From Metellina segmentata (lineage: Eukaryota; Arthropoda; Arachnida; Araneae; Tetragnathidae), in assembly GCA_947359465.1 (NCBI GenBank), contig OX375873.1, forward strand, positions 59,181,573 through 59,245,572: a stretch of DNA of 64,000 bases, read 5' to 3'. The position numbers and the translations under genes are program-made. The notes under the pieces were generated by a model. The model was given only the letters and a program-made list of their open reading frames with translations, did not search any database and was not told the origin of the DNA. Below, piece by piece: positions 36,454-47,579 of this stretch; position 1 is the first letter of the stretch, and each line of letters opens with the position of its first letter.

Positions 36454-36922
36454 TGAGTTTATCGTTTGGGCTTTTCGTACTCCATTTTAAAATTTAAGTA
36501 AATATGAAATTAAATGTTCTAAATATTCTTTCTTCATCAATCAAATATTTATAAATATTATTTTCATTATGGGAAGAAGTAAAAATTCAGTTCAAACATG
36601 AACATAATAATTTAATTTGTTTTAAGAAAATTGTTTTTCGATCAACACTGGTAAAGCAATCTGAAATGCGTACAGCAATCGTTTTATACTCAATGTATTT
36701 ATATGGCGATTTCAAATTGCTTTTGGCTTAGGCCTTAGGTCAATTTTAGGCCTCTTAGGATTCGAATTTTTCAAAATCCTTTCTTAGTGCACCCCTACGG
36801 TATAAGAAGAATCACCCTGCAAAATTTCAGCTTCCTAGGACTTGTAGTTCTTGAGATACAGTGATGAGTCAGTGAGTGAGTCAGTGAGTGAATGAGTGAT
36901 ATTTGAATTTTGTATATATAGA

Positions 36923-37229
36923 TTGAAAATCTAGACATACATCTTAAAACGAATTTTTTTAAATGCTTCGAGCGATCAGTAATGAATCTATCTGTTTGTA
37001 CAGTACAAAATTGATTTTTAGATTGTAACGGACACAAATTTGAAAAAGCGAAGGATTTAAAAAAAGTATTAGCTAGCAGTCCTATTTTGAAAGGTATTGA
37101 GGTTTCATTCTGTATATTTTATTGACAAGGTCTACTTTTTCTGTAACTTCTCTTTATTGTCTGTTTCAAATATTAAAAACTTTTTTATGTTTCTAAAACA
37201 AAAAACAAGGTTCAAAATAAGTAAAGTAT
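36923..37229. other. Sequence between Helitron fragments
   Basis: No recognised feature. It follows the 5' end of Helitron A2 directly. Confidence 0.4.
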
Positions 37230-38705
37230 TAGAATTTAATTACCGTAAAAACAGCTTTTTTTTTGTAAATTGACTTTTCAGTAGCACTGGGGAAACATTC
37301 CAAGTAATTGCAATGATCAATATAGCACCTTCCAGCTATTCCCAAACAACAAAATAAAGGTTGATTTAAGTACATTTATACCGAAATGTTTTAGAATGAA
37401 AGATATTTAAGTAAAAATATTAAGTCTAGATATTTAATTAAAGTAATGTCGAAAAACATATTCGCTAAACTAAAATACAATTTATAAAACATAGAATATT
37501 GCATTAAAATATGATAGGCAACATTTATGTGATACGTGTATCACACAGACACAAAATCAGACAGAGAACTGGAAGAAGGGCAGACAGACTCTGTCAACCA
37601 AATTCAGTTATTAAATGAATTTAAGTACTCAAAGTGCAAATGTGGAACTTACACGTTTTTTATTTATATTTTTGTAACATGGAAAATGAAAGATATGATG
37701 GAAAGTATCTTTCTTTTTTAATTTTATAGCCCGAAAAGATAAAATCAAAACATTTCAAGTTCGCACTATTTACTTCATTTCAAAAACGCTAGTTTTCCTA
37801 CGCCGCTTCTTGTGACGTCACAGTGCCTTATGACGGTATATTTACTTTGAAAGCGCCTTTGAACTACTAGCGGTATTTCTTTCTTATTGATCTCAAAAGT
37901 ATATTTAAACAATAATACACATATATAACAACTTTTAAGATTGTTTAAGGAACTGTGCATACCACAGCATTTGCAAACAAAGCAATAATATCTCCAAACA
38001 AAAGGAAATATGCGTACAACTGAGCTTTAAATACTAGTATTTCAGCTCCCATAAAATCAGGATTATTTCCCAAAAAGAAAACACTGTTAGTGAATCGATT
38101 TTAGGCAAATTATCTGATTGCCCTTTCACAAATCCAGGCATTGAAGCCATTGTTAACAAGAAAGATTTTAAAAAAGGCAAGTTAAAATTAAGAGATAGTT
38201 AATATATAATTATAAAATAAACATAAAAAACAACAAAAACAAAGAGGAATACAAAATAGCTAGAAAAACATTTAAAATTGATTGTTTAAAAATTAAAAGA
38301 GCAATCACACTATGAAATTTCAACACGCTAGAAAAACGTAAACATTACATCGTGGAGCACAATGACGTCAAACCAATCACATAGCGTTTTGAGGTCACAT
38401 GATTTTGCCGCACTTTTCGGTATTTTAATACTTAAACTTTTAATTAATTAAGTCCATTTTATGGGTTTTAATTATCGTCTTCGAACATTTTGACGATCAA
38501 TAATGAAACACAGAAATGAGCATTTTCCTCACAGGTGCAAGTTTCTCTCATTGTCATGAAAATATATTCAGCTATTTGCACTTAACATGGGCACACGCAT
38601 ATATACATACAGACAGACATACAACAAACGCGCAAAAAACAGATTTTGCATAAAAAGGGACCAAAACGGATAGAAAACTTGAAATAGTTCGAAAATATTC
38701 AATAT
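37230..38705 (-). mobile_element. Helitron B-like fragment
   Basis: It aligns by eye in the same orientation with 35900-36430 of Helitron B: TGACTTTTCAGTAGCACTG against TTACTTTTTCAGCAGTACTG, TATGTGATACGTGTATCACACAGACACAAAATC against its counterpart, and GACCAAAACGGATAGAAAAC with TTGAAATAGTTCGAAAATATT near 38660-38700. The true 5' terminus (TCTATAT...) is absent. Parts of 37700-38500 do not match, so the copy is old and rearranged. Confidence 0.6.
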
Positions 38706-38884
38706 TCATGTCGATTTGGTTTATTTTAAGAAGTGAAGCTATATTTAAATAATTTATGTTTAAAATATTTGCTGCAAATAATAAATCTCTTCTGAAGTAA
38801 CGTTGTTAAAACAACTTAACATTAAAAAATATTTAAAAAAATTAGTTATTATTTGTCTGTAATAAATACATTCAATTTTAAAAC

Positions 38885-39290
38885 AAGTTCTTTTATTATC
38901 TTACTTCCCCCACAACGGAATTTTCAAGAAAAAACGCATTCGCTTTTGACACAAAGTTAATAGCTTTGTAAGTGTGCCAAGGGTCAAAATATTGGTAGAT
39001 TAGCTATGAGTGCTAGGGTATTAGCCGTAGATTCGTTGTTCTTACGAATTGAGTTGAGTAATTTTACAGGAAAAGAACATAAGAAAGGGATTTTTCTAAT
39101 CCTCCCTCAAAATCGTCTTTCTAGTAGTTACCTTAGTGTTCTCCACCTTTCGTCAGTTTGTAGCTTTAGCATGGGGAACCTATAACATAGACGGATATGC
39201 ATGTATAGGATTTTGTGTCTAATGTAATTTGTAGAAATTATAAAATTGTATGTGTCGAAAAATGTACTAACAGTCTTAGAAATAATTACA
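38885..39290 (+). mobile_element. Helitron-like fragment, plus strand
   Basis: AACGGAATTTTCAAGAAAAA resembles a phrase inside Helitron A (8165), and 39070-39250 (AGTAGTTACCTTAGTG, CCTTTCGTCAGTTTGTAGC, GATATGCATGTATAGGATTT) matches the reverse complement of Helitron B around 34960-35100. No CTAG terminus was found. It appears to be a broken or composite relative. Confidence 0.5.
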
Positions 39291-39870
39291 GGCACGATAT
39301 TGTTTCATAACCAAATAATTAAATATGTAACGGTGAGGCAAACCTATAAGATGGTTTAATGAGGAGTTCTGTAAATATCCTCCCAACCGTGAGGTAACAT
39401 AACCATTCAATCAATAAAGTGAACAAGACGTAATAAAACTTTACTTATGTTTCAAATTTGTAATGGCCATGAGGTCATCAGCATGGAATTTCCCTTGAAC
39501 ATATGATATCATCAATTTGAGTGCTTCAGTTTGGTCACTCACAGATCATGGAACAGTCAATTTCACATTAGACGTGCATTGACATGTTTTACACTATTTA
39601 TACAATTCTTACAGTTGGTAATAAAATTTTTACAATACGATACAATACGAACTACTATTATAATATTTTAGGCAATAAACAATAATTAACAATTAAATCA
39701 TCATACAAATCATTATCCTTAACCATAATTGCAGAAACCATTGTTTTAGCTCTTCTTATGAACCTAGAACATTTTTTCTACATATGAGGAGGTCATATAT
39801 CATCACAATATGATTTTATATGTCAAAGTAGTTGAAAACTCGATGAAACATCATTTATACAAATATTGTA
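39291..39870. other. Unclassified AT-rich DNA
   Basis: Nothing recognised before the TA target site at 39871-39872. Confidence 0.5.
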
Positions 39871-39872
39871 TA

Positions 39873-41327
39873 CAGGGTGTTTCAGTGAACCGTTTCAGAA
39901 CTTCTAAGAGGGGTAGGGTACATCCTGACAAATCGAAATCATATAGCAATGTGGGGTCGGAAATGCTTTCCTGAAGCGGTGTTGTACACAGAAGCACCGT
40001 AAAGAAAAGAGACCGTAAGTGAGAAATCGTTTTAATAATACATGAAAAGAAGCAAAAGGTACATGGATTAAAGTAAGTGTTCGAAGTTTCTTCCACGGGC
40101 TACAATGCACGCCTCATATCTCCGACGCATGGACATCCGAACATTCTGGAATACTCCAGGCATATCTCGAATTTCTCCGGCAGCTACTGCAATTCTTGCA
40201 ATTAGCTCCTCAACATTGTCAACAGGGGTGTCATAAACTAGCGATTTCAGATGACACCAGAAATAAAAATCAAGACATGATAGGTCGGGTGACCGAGCAG
40301 GCCAACGCACGGGACCACCACGTCCGATCCACTGCTGACCAAATGTGACATCCAGGTAGTTACGAACACCTCCGCTATAATGGGCCGGGGATCCATCGTG
40401 TTGGAACCACATTGTCTGTTGCGTCGATGCAGAAATCTGTTCATCTCTCAAAAGTTGTGGCAATACTTGCTGCAGAAAGAGCAAGTAGTTAGATCCGGTT
40501 AGACGAGACGGTAACAGGTAAGGTCCGATGAGGTGATCTCCCATAATACCGGCCCATACATTGACCGAAAATCGAATCTGTGCTGCACGACGTCGTATTG
40601 CATGCGGTTTCTCGACCGCCCAGATAGGGTCGTTATGCGTGTTGAAAATTCCTTCCCTTGTGAAGGATGCCTCATCGGAAAACAACACTTCAGAAGGAAA
40701 AAGAGGATTTGTAGCACATTTTTCAAGGTACCACTGTGCGAAAGCAATACGAGGTGCATAATCCTCCGGTTGCTGTGTCTGGACACGCTGCACGTGAAAC
40801 GGATGCATGTCTTCTTCTCGGAGAATCCTCCAGACGCTGTAATGGGAAACCCCGACTGCGTTTGCTACACATCGTGTACTCGTTCTTGGATTCCCCTGTA
40901 CATGCTGCAGCACATTCTGTTCGACGTCTGCAGTCCGTGCTGTTCTTACCCTGTCCCTGTCAGCTCTTTCTAATGAACCTGTCTCAGCTAACCTCTGGTG
41001 CAGTCTTGCAAAGAAATTATGACTAGGGATACGCCTCGTCGGATATCGTTCCGCGTACAAACGCTGTGCGGCTGGCCCAGTACAATTTTCAGCCCCGTAC
41101 GCCAAATGCATATCGACTAACTCTGCGATCGTGTAACCATCCATCCTACTAACTTGGCGTTCTTGTGCGAAATGAAGATTCCCTACACGAAAGCTCGGGA
41201 TTTTCGCACAACGCCATCTACCGCGTCAGGAAAGCATTTCTGACTGCCCATTGGTATATGATTTTGGTTCGTCAGGATGTACCCTACCCCTCTTAGAAGT
41301 TCTGAAACGGTTCACTGAAACACCCTG
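39873..41327 (-). mobile_element. Complete mariner-like (DD41D) transposon
   Basis: A 1455-bp element with perfect 57-bp inverted ends at 39873-39929 and 41271-41327 (beginning CAGGGTGTTTCAGTGAACCG). The repeat continues imperfectly for about 50 bp more, to GAAATGCTTTCCTGA. It is flanked by TA on both sides, and since both flanks read TATA the duplication may be TA or TATA. It encodes one open transposase on the minus strand that fills most of the interior. The perfect ends and open frame make it by far the youngest-looking element here. Confidence 0.95.
40068..41144 (-). CDS. Mariner/IS630-type transposase, DD41D, intact frame
   Basis: A 358-residue protein in the cut-and-paste IS630-Tc1-mariner superfamily, which excises its element in the nucleus and reinserts it at TA. 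Residues 1-60 (MDGYTIAELVDMHLAYG...) form the DUF4817-type helix-turn-helix. A second helix-turn-helix lies around residues 75-115 (CVANAVGVSHYSVWRIL). The catalytic triad is visible as SDEAS (Asp157), QHDGSPAH (Asp250) and SPDLSCLDFYFW (Asp292). The last two are separated by 41 residues, hence DD41D. The ATG at 41144 lies about 130 bp inside the right repeat, and the stop at 40068 about 140 bp inside the left. I see no stop or frameshift. The residue pair SC before Asp292 is unlike the usual TP or AP, which could matter or not. Confidence 0.93.
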   Translation of the reverse strand: MDGYTIAELVDMHLAYGAENCTGPAAQRLYAERYPTRRIPSHNFFARLHQRLAETGSLERADRDRVRTARTADVEQNVLQHVQGNPRTSTRCVANAVGVSHYSVWRILREEDMHPFHVQRVQTQQPEDYAPRIAFAQWYLEKCATNPLFPSEVLFSDEASFTREGIFNTHNDPIWAVEKPHAIRRRAAQIRFSVNVWAGIMGDHLIGPYLLPSRLTGSNYLLFLQQVLPQLLRDEQISASTQQTMWFQHDGSPAHYSGGVRNYLDVTFGQQWIGRGGPVRWPARSPDLSCLDFYFWCHLKSLVYDTPVDNVEELIARIAVAAGEIRDMPGVFQNVRMSMRRRYEACIVARGRNFEHLL

Positions 41328-41331
41328 TATA

Positions 41332-42243
41332 GTATCAGAAACAATATGATCTACGGAATTAACTCTAATACCTGTGCATACATCTTCTCATTTCTGCTGA
41401 AAATTATATTGGTAACAATGGATCCGATGTATGTTTTGTCGCCAAGCAATTGTCTCGTCAAAAGAAGATGGTTGCCTTCTTGGCGATTCTATTTGTTACA
41501 CATGAAATGGTAGGAATCTATATAGACTTTCCTTCCTTCGCATAGGGTTGCCTTAAATCTTTATCAAATCATCAAGGTTATCCTGTTTGGCAGTAAATCG
41601 CTGGTGCACCGGATGCCACATTTCTACCATGATATCTTATGAACACCGAAATTGACGAATACATAGAAAATATCATTTTGTAAAATATTGCCAATACCTA
41701 ATATTGAGTTTTAAAGAAACAGCAGTAGCTATCAAAAACAACCCTTAATTTATTGGTTGAACTAGAGGAATTAATAACACTGGCGATGCAAATAAAATAC
41801 CTTAGAAATATCAGATTTCTAAGTTAGACCATAATTATATTCGGCTGATGTTTGAAGCGATTCTATGAGTAGTAATTTAAAAATGAATATTTCATCTAGA
41901 TTTTTTACAGCAATTATCTTTAAAGTCATTTTCACAAAATTCTTCATTCGAATTTAGATTCTAGATTACGTATCCTTATTTAAGACTGGAATCTCTTCAT
42001 ATACTCTAGCGTGTTTATGAGTATTACCAGTGCATACTTCAGAATGGATATTGGTAATGCTGACATTTGATTGAACATAAGGTTCACTGCCATGAACTAT
42101 CGACTCATACATGCTTTAGAAACTACACCACTCTGTGTACGATCCCGAAAGAGATGGGATGTTAATTGGAGGTAAATAACTCTTCCTGGTTGTCCGTGAA
42201 GTTCGTGAAATAACGAGCTCCGTCAACTGTCTTTGCTGCTCCG
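41332..42243. other. Unclassified DNA
   Basis: Nothing recognised. GC content rises toward 42180. Confidence 0.45.
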
Positions 42244-42560
42244 CTATGTCCTACAATACTTTATCCATACAAGAGTTGGAAAATGCACGGTCTCCGACGG
42301 GGGAGTTGTGACCGACGAAAGTGCTCTGTTAAGGGCCGTCTTGGTTGTGAAGTATTTCTGAAACAACGAGAAAACCGATTCAAGCCTTTCCAGACGTTCT
42401 TTCACCTCGTGAATATCGAACTCGGACTTTCTTTGGATAACTGTCTGTTTTCGACTGATGACCATATTCGACTGATGGAGCCCTTTGCTCGGCCTAGTTG
42501 GCTATTAGATACAGCTTCAGTCTACGTTTATCGCGGTGGCAACGACATTGGCTCTATTTT
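42244..42560 (-). pseudogene. Possible retroelement gag remnant (BEL/Pao style)
   Basis: On the minus strand, two frames joined near 42430 read RAKGSISRIWSSVENRQL and then EFDIHEVKERLERLESVFSLF, followed by QKYFTTKTALNRA. Short Arg-rich starts followed by a heptad-like helical segment with 'RLExLExxFxxF' are common at the start of BEL/Pao gag proteins, which is the basis of the guess. The block has a higher GC content than its surroundings. It could equally be an exon of an unrelated coiled-coil protein. A plus-strand frame of 102 codons (42283-42591) covers the same bases and looks like a shadow. Confidence 0.3.
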
Positions 42561-42689
42561 TGGCGCACTTTTATTAGCAAGTTATGGCTGATTTTGGCAA
42601 ACCATCTGTATTAAAATTATTTCATTTTTTAAGCCAACCTCGGAAAGCGGAAAGTTTAAATTTTCTTAAATAATTTAGAAAGTTCTTTA

Positions 42690-42905
42690 AAAATCCGTCA
42701 AATCGTCATTTGATTTTATTGGTTCGTTTGAAGTTTTTTTAGAAAGTTCTTTCAAAATCTGTTAATTGTTATTTGATTTCGTTGGTTCGTTTGAAATTTT
42801 TTATTTGATTCCATTGGTTATTTTAATTTTAAACTATCCCTTTATTTCATTGGTCCTTTTAAATTGTATTCTTCGATTTCACTGGTTCATTTAATGATTT
42901 TTCGC
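42690..42905 (-). repeat. Five degenerate repeats carrying CCAAT-like boxes
   Basis: The phrase ATTTGATTTCATTGGTTCG with variants recurs about five times, at roughly 42708, 42770, 42803, 42850 and 42880, mixed with AGAAAGTTCTTT repeats. On the minus strand each gives ACCAAT or a one-base variant, the CCAAT box of many promoters, and the array lies upstream of the gag-like frame at 42244-42560. It may be an LTR or promoter enhancer. An inverted repeat, GCGATAAACGTAGA, at about 42523 (reverse) and 43164 brackets the array. Confidence 0.5.
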
Positions 42906-43560
42906 CAGTCGTGGAACTTTCTTTTATTTTAATTTATGTCACGGTACATTGCTGTCGTCTCGGGTCGTACTTTATAGATTTTTGTATAATTTATTTACGT
43001 ATATTTATAATATTTACGTATCCAATATATTTTTAAAGCATTTAAAAATGTGTTTCTGAAGCTTGTTACTTTCCGTTGTAAAAAGAAAATGATTTTTGAA
43101 ATAATCCTTTCATTGTCGACATTAGAAGTGGGTCAAAAAATGCGTAGAGGCCTTTGACACCGCGATAAACGTAGATTGGAGCTGTACCTATTTCTGCAAG
43201 CGATATTAAGCGATGGCAGAAACAAGACAAAAGCATCTAACAATGTAGTCCTTTTGTTATACAAGATTATGTTCTTAATTAATTAATTTATAATATTCAT
43301 TCTAGTTTGTATGTACTGTTTTGAGTTCCACCTTTGTCTGAATCTGCTTTCACAACACTTGAACCACTTATTTTAAATATTAACGTAGATGCGATTGGTT
43401 CACGAATAGATCGGAAACGAGAATCACGAGCTGCGAAAACCAACAACGTGGAATCAGCACGTTCGTAGACAGTATTTAAAATGATTTTACTCACACTTAA
43501 CTGATTTGGGATGTTTCTATTAAAAATAAAAGTGTTTGCACTGGTCAATTTGACAAGCTA
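42906..43560. other. Unclassified DNA with a short inverted repeat partner
   Basis: Contains ACCGCGATAAACGTAGATTGGAGC at about 43160, which is the reverse partner of a segment near 42535. Otherwise no recognised feature. Confidence 0.4.
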
Positions 43561-43564
43561 TAGT

Positions 43565-43604
43565 TGACTAATTCAACCCGATAAATGTCGAGTATTTCTG
43601 CTAT
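43565..43604 (+). mobile_element. Decayed Helitron 3' end
   Basis: AATTCAACCCGATAAATGTC then GAGTATTTCTGCTAT parallels the 3' terminus of Helitron A (AATTCAACCCGAGCAAAGCC then GGGTATTTCTGCTAG). The hairpin is partly destroyed and the terminal CTAG has become CTAT. The upstream body was not recognised. Confidence 0.6.
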
Positions 43605-44616
43605 TTATATAAAGTAACTTTTTTTTGCAACATCAACACGATTTAACATTTCTAAATCCATAAAAGAAATAATTTTGAACCGATTATTGCATTATAGGTA
43701 ACTGGGTTTCTATAATTAGAGTGTTAAGTTTGTAGATAATTTGTGTGTGATTATTGTTGATTAATTTATCTTTGAAATATATTGCAGTCCGCAAAACAAC
43801 TACTTGACCATGATTGTTTCTTATATTTTTGTTCAACATACAATTTTAAAGATAAAATCATAAAATGTGATAACATTATTCGATGCAGCATTCAAGCAGT
43901 TCTCAAGCAACACTCAAGCAGTTCAAAATTTGTAAAACATCCATCATAAAAATTTTTTTGCAGAAATTTGGAGCTTCTTTTTTTTTTACTGAAACTTAAA
44001 TACGTAAAGGTACTATAACCCCTCAAAAATAAACTGTCAAAACAAAGAATCGTTTTTATGAAGAACTATTCCAATGAAAAATGTAGTTAAAGACTGCCTT
44101 AACCAGTCAAAACACGGTTACCGAAACTTCGAAGGCGAGAAAGATGTTAATAAATAAGCACGCACAATATGCATTGAGACACTTAAAATGCGAAGGCTTA
44201 GTATTTGCACTTGATCTAAAAGCAGTTTTAAGAGACCGAAGCATTGTAATGACACTCTTGGTAATTAAGAGCCTCTGGGTCATTAAAATGCTACTCAATT
44301 ATAATTAGCATAATAACACTGGAAAATGCTTTGTAATTAATGCGTCGGGGAACAGGGGGTCAGAGTAGAAACTCAGAAAGGATGACACTTCGTGGGAAAG
44401 TCTGTGATTTGTTTCCAGACCTAAATTGCACAATGAAGAGCGTGATCTACCGCAAGTGGGTATGAGTACGTTATATCCCTCACTACTTGTGGTCTTAATT
44501 TTATACTAGTAACATAATATGTGCTATTATTTTAACGTTGCAAACTAGAGCGAATATATATATCATGACCAGAAAGTTTTCTTAATAATGCAGTGGTTCT
44601 AATTTCAAAAGGTCGA
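43605..44616. other. Unclassified AT-rich DNA
   Basis: Nothing recognised. Confidence 0.45.
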
Positions 44617-45007
44617 TTGTTGTTGTTGTTGTCGTGCGGGCCATATATGGCCCAATTGGGGGTGCCATTGCCCCGGAGGGTTGGACTTCGTCATACATGA
44701 CACATCCGTTTTATAGGAAGGTCCCTTTCACACGTCCATTCACTCACACCTATCGTAATTTAGATCCCAATCAGAGGACGATAACCCCCTGATCAGGTAC
44801 CCCCAGAAGTATTGATTTGGGAACATGGGGGACTTTGTGACCACGACCTATTTAACGTGCCCCAGCCACCATTAGCGAACACGACGGTCTTAAGCCAGGT
44901 CCAAGCGCCGTTCTCGCAACCATCAGAATTGCAGGCTCCGCTGAGGACAGAACCCACAACCCTTCCGATGCGAGTCTTACGCTATACTGACTGAGCTACC
45001 GCGGCTC
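44617..45007 (-). repeat. tRNA-derived SINE, family B, apparently full length
   Basis: On the minus strand it starts GAGCCGCGGTAGCTCAGTCAG (one residue short of a tRNA start), giving an A box, TAGCTCAGTCAGTATAG (plus 44982-44998), and a B box, GGGTTCTGTCC (plus 44945-44955). A tRNA-unrelated body of about 300 bp follows, ending in a short (CAA)n tail (plus-strand TTG repeats, 44617-44632). GC content is much higher than around it. This is a Pol III-transcribed retroposon moved by a LINE. It is distinct from SINE family A and has no other copy in the window. Confidence 0.85.
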
Positions 45008-45080
45008 AAAAAAGATAGATTAATTTGAACTATTTTTATAATTCTGTGTGCAAATCAGTTCGAAAAATGGAAATTATTAA

Positions 45081-46503
45081 CCTTCCAAGTGGTCTCGAGA
45101 AAATATTCCGTTCATGAAGATCTGACCAATTTTACCAAATATGAGCTAGCTTGTCCAATCGAGATGTGACATTTTTGCTATTGATGCGATATCTCGTAAT
45201 CAAGAGATTGCTGGTATTTTATGATGACCAGGACAAGATCTGGACTGTTTCCTTCCAATGACGAGTTATCTCATCCATCAAAATATGATCAGTTTTGTTA
45301 ATGACGAGATATCTTGTCAAATCAACCACCATGAGAGTTAAATTACTGGAAATTGGGCATTCCTTGGAGGAATATATTCCAATTGTCCCAGTTTGTTATG
45401 TCACTTTGTTTACTTCGAAGTCAGAAAAGTGCTACTGCTCCTTTCCTTTGTTGCTCTTGTCCCATCACATTTTTTTTCAAATTCTAGCTTTAGTGTTTTT
45501 ACTTTTTTTAAGAGGTTTCTGTTTGGTGAGTGTGTTATTACCTCAAATAAAGTTCATAATAAATGGATGTAATATCTTTTTATTGTTCAAATCTGGTGTG
45601 TTAGCATATGATTCAACGAGTTGAAGGCATGATTCTAAATTTAAACAATGTGTTCCCTATGTCTTCTGTATCGTGTGAATTCTCCAGGTGCAGAATTATA
45701 TTCAGTGTTCTTAAACAGAACTCCAAGCAATTGCAATTGTTCTGCAGGCATTTTGAAAACTGCAGTAAAAACCTAAGACCTAAAACAAACCTAAAACACT
45801 CTTATCGGCTAAATATGTATTACATATTTATAATAAACTATCAAAATTAATTAACTTACTTTATTATTATTAAAACTACTTCTAGGTATATTTTCAGAAT
45901 TTTCAATTCTGTCGATAACTTTTGAAGTTAAATATTTTTTCATTGACATAGAAGATGTTTTATTTATAAAGTTTTGTGGTAATTTAGGCGGTGTAGGGAA
46001 GTTGTTCCGTGTCTAGAAAAGAAAAAAAGGTATGGCAAGGAACGTGCTTTTCACTGCAGAACATCGTAACTTATGATTGAAAACAAATCGTCCAAACTTT
46101 TTATAAAATTAAGTAAAAATTGTTCTTTAAAATCTTTGTTTGTTCTGCGTCGTAAGTCGCAGTTTTAAGGACTTACTGGTTCCGGGGTGAATTCTAGTTC
46201 TGTGGTTTTCATTCTTTGCTTGAAGTGATAGCATTATAAATACAATGCAACAGTAATGGAAAAATTATTGAGTAGAAATTTCAAAATTTATACAAAAAAC
46301 TTGTTTTATCCTCCTGTTTATTGTCTCGATGAGTACCTCGTCATTCAGAAACATGACCAAAACTTGTCGGGCGAGATAACTCGTCATTAGAATAAAATTG
46401 ACCATGTCCTAAGTCAGTATAAAAAGTCGTCAAAATCATGAGGACGAAATATCTCGTTAGCAAAGTTGATTAAATGTCCAACTCGTCGAAATCGCTTGGA
46501 GTC
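45081..46503. mobile_element. piggyBac-like TTAA element D with repeated inner palindromes
   Basis: TTAA at 45077-45080 and 46504-46507 flank imperfect inverted ends, CCTTCCAAGTGGTCTCGAGA and GACTCCAAGCGATTTCGACGA-like. Both subterminal regions (45180-45320 and 46320-46460) carry several copies of a palindromic motif close to GACGAGATATCTCGTC. The 1423-bp span gives no transposase reading I can recognise. It is probably a non-autonomous piggyBac relative. Confidence 0.65.
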
Positions 46504-46507
46504 TTAA

Positions 46508-47579
46508 ATGGTATTGTTTTTATATGTAGAGTTTCTGGCATATTAAATATTATTTTGTATCAAAATATATTGTTATATTTGTTTTTCAAAAGTTAACTTA
46601 AGCTTGATTGCGCGTAATTGAATTCAGATTCCAACAGCAATTCTGTTTGTAAAAATATTAGAAAGAAATATACGTTTTTATATCCATTCAATTTTATCGC
46701 TTTTGGTTTCAAAATTTTAAAACAAAAATATTTTAACACACAAGTTCTTTTTAGCTTTTATGTTATTTATTTATCATTATTGTAGGATTTTACCTATCGA
46801 CAACAGATGACACTGATACCATCTGGGGTTTCAGTAACTTATGTAATACATTTTAGTCGAACATTTTTTTTGGTCTTTACAGTAAATGACATCATAGAAA
46901 ATGCCACTCTTGTATATTTCGTCGTAGTCTTGTACTTTTGTGTATTCCTCTGATAATAACAAACATTGGGCTTCAAAGTCTTGTATTTTTTAGAATTCAC
47001 ACTTTTTCGCTATTAATTTTAGTACGCACTGAAGGTTACCATAGAAATAAATTAAAATAAGCTAACGTTGAGTCTGAGATGTGACAATATAGAATATGCA
47101 TTTCTTTATCCCAGTGACATCGAAAGAGAATCGTTGCCAATACTTGCGTATACTAAACCATGTTTGAAAAAAAAATCAGACTAAGCATACGACTAAAAAC
47201 AAAACGCTAATTTAAAAATCAGACAGCACAAAACACATTACGAGGACTAATTAAAGATAAGATATTAAGACCGGGTGTACTTTTCATTAAATATACATTT
47301 CTTTTATTATTCTACACTGTGAGAAAGAAAATTCATTTGATGAACAGCATAATTCTAAAAAGCAATCAGTACGATGCATTTCCCCATTTTTATAATTGTT
47401 TTCCGATCTTCAAGGGCATTTTTACGAGTTCCAATCAATCTAAGTGTTTAAAGAAACTAGTTTTTTCCGTAATTGACATCCTGTATATTTTTCTTTTAAT
47501 AAGACATTTTTGTGCTCTCAGTAATTAATTTGAAGAAATTATTAAAACTTAATAATAAATCCTCTTGGATTATGTACAG
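46508..47579. other. Unclassified AT-rich DNA
   Basis: Nothing recognised. Confidence 0.5.

Larger units (their letters stand above)
30787..36922 (-). mobile_element. Helitron A, copy A2, with two nested insertions
   Basis: The 5' end on the minus strand is TCTATATATACAAAATTC at 36922, with A outside. The 3' end is the hairpin region CCCGAGCAAAGCCGTGT followed by ATTTTTGCTAG at 30787, with T outside. One hairpin base has changed compared with copy A1 (CCGTGT against CCGGGT). Removing the pogo-like element at 32227-34370 and Helitron B at 34808-36453 leaves about 2.35 kb, which matches the 2.3 kb of A1. There is no helicase reading, so it is non-autonomous. Confidence 0.88.

Noticed and set aside
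40533..40973. 146-codon plus-strand frame
   Set aside because: Shadow of the mariner-type transposase on the other strand.
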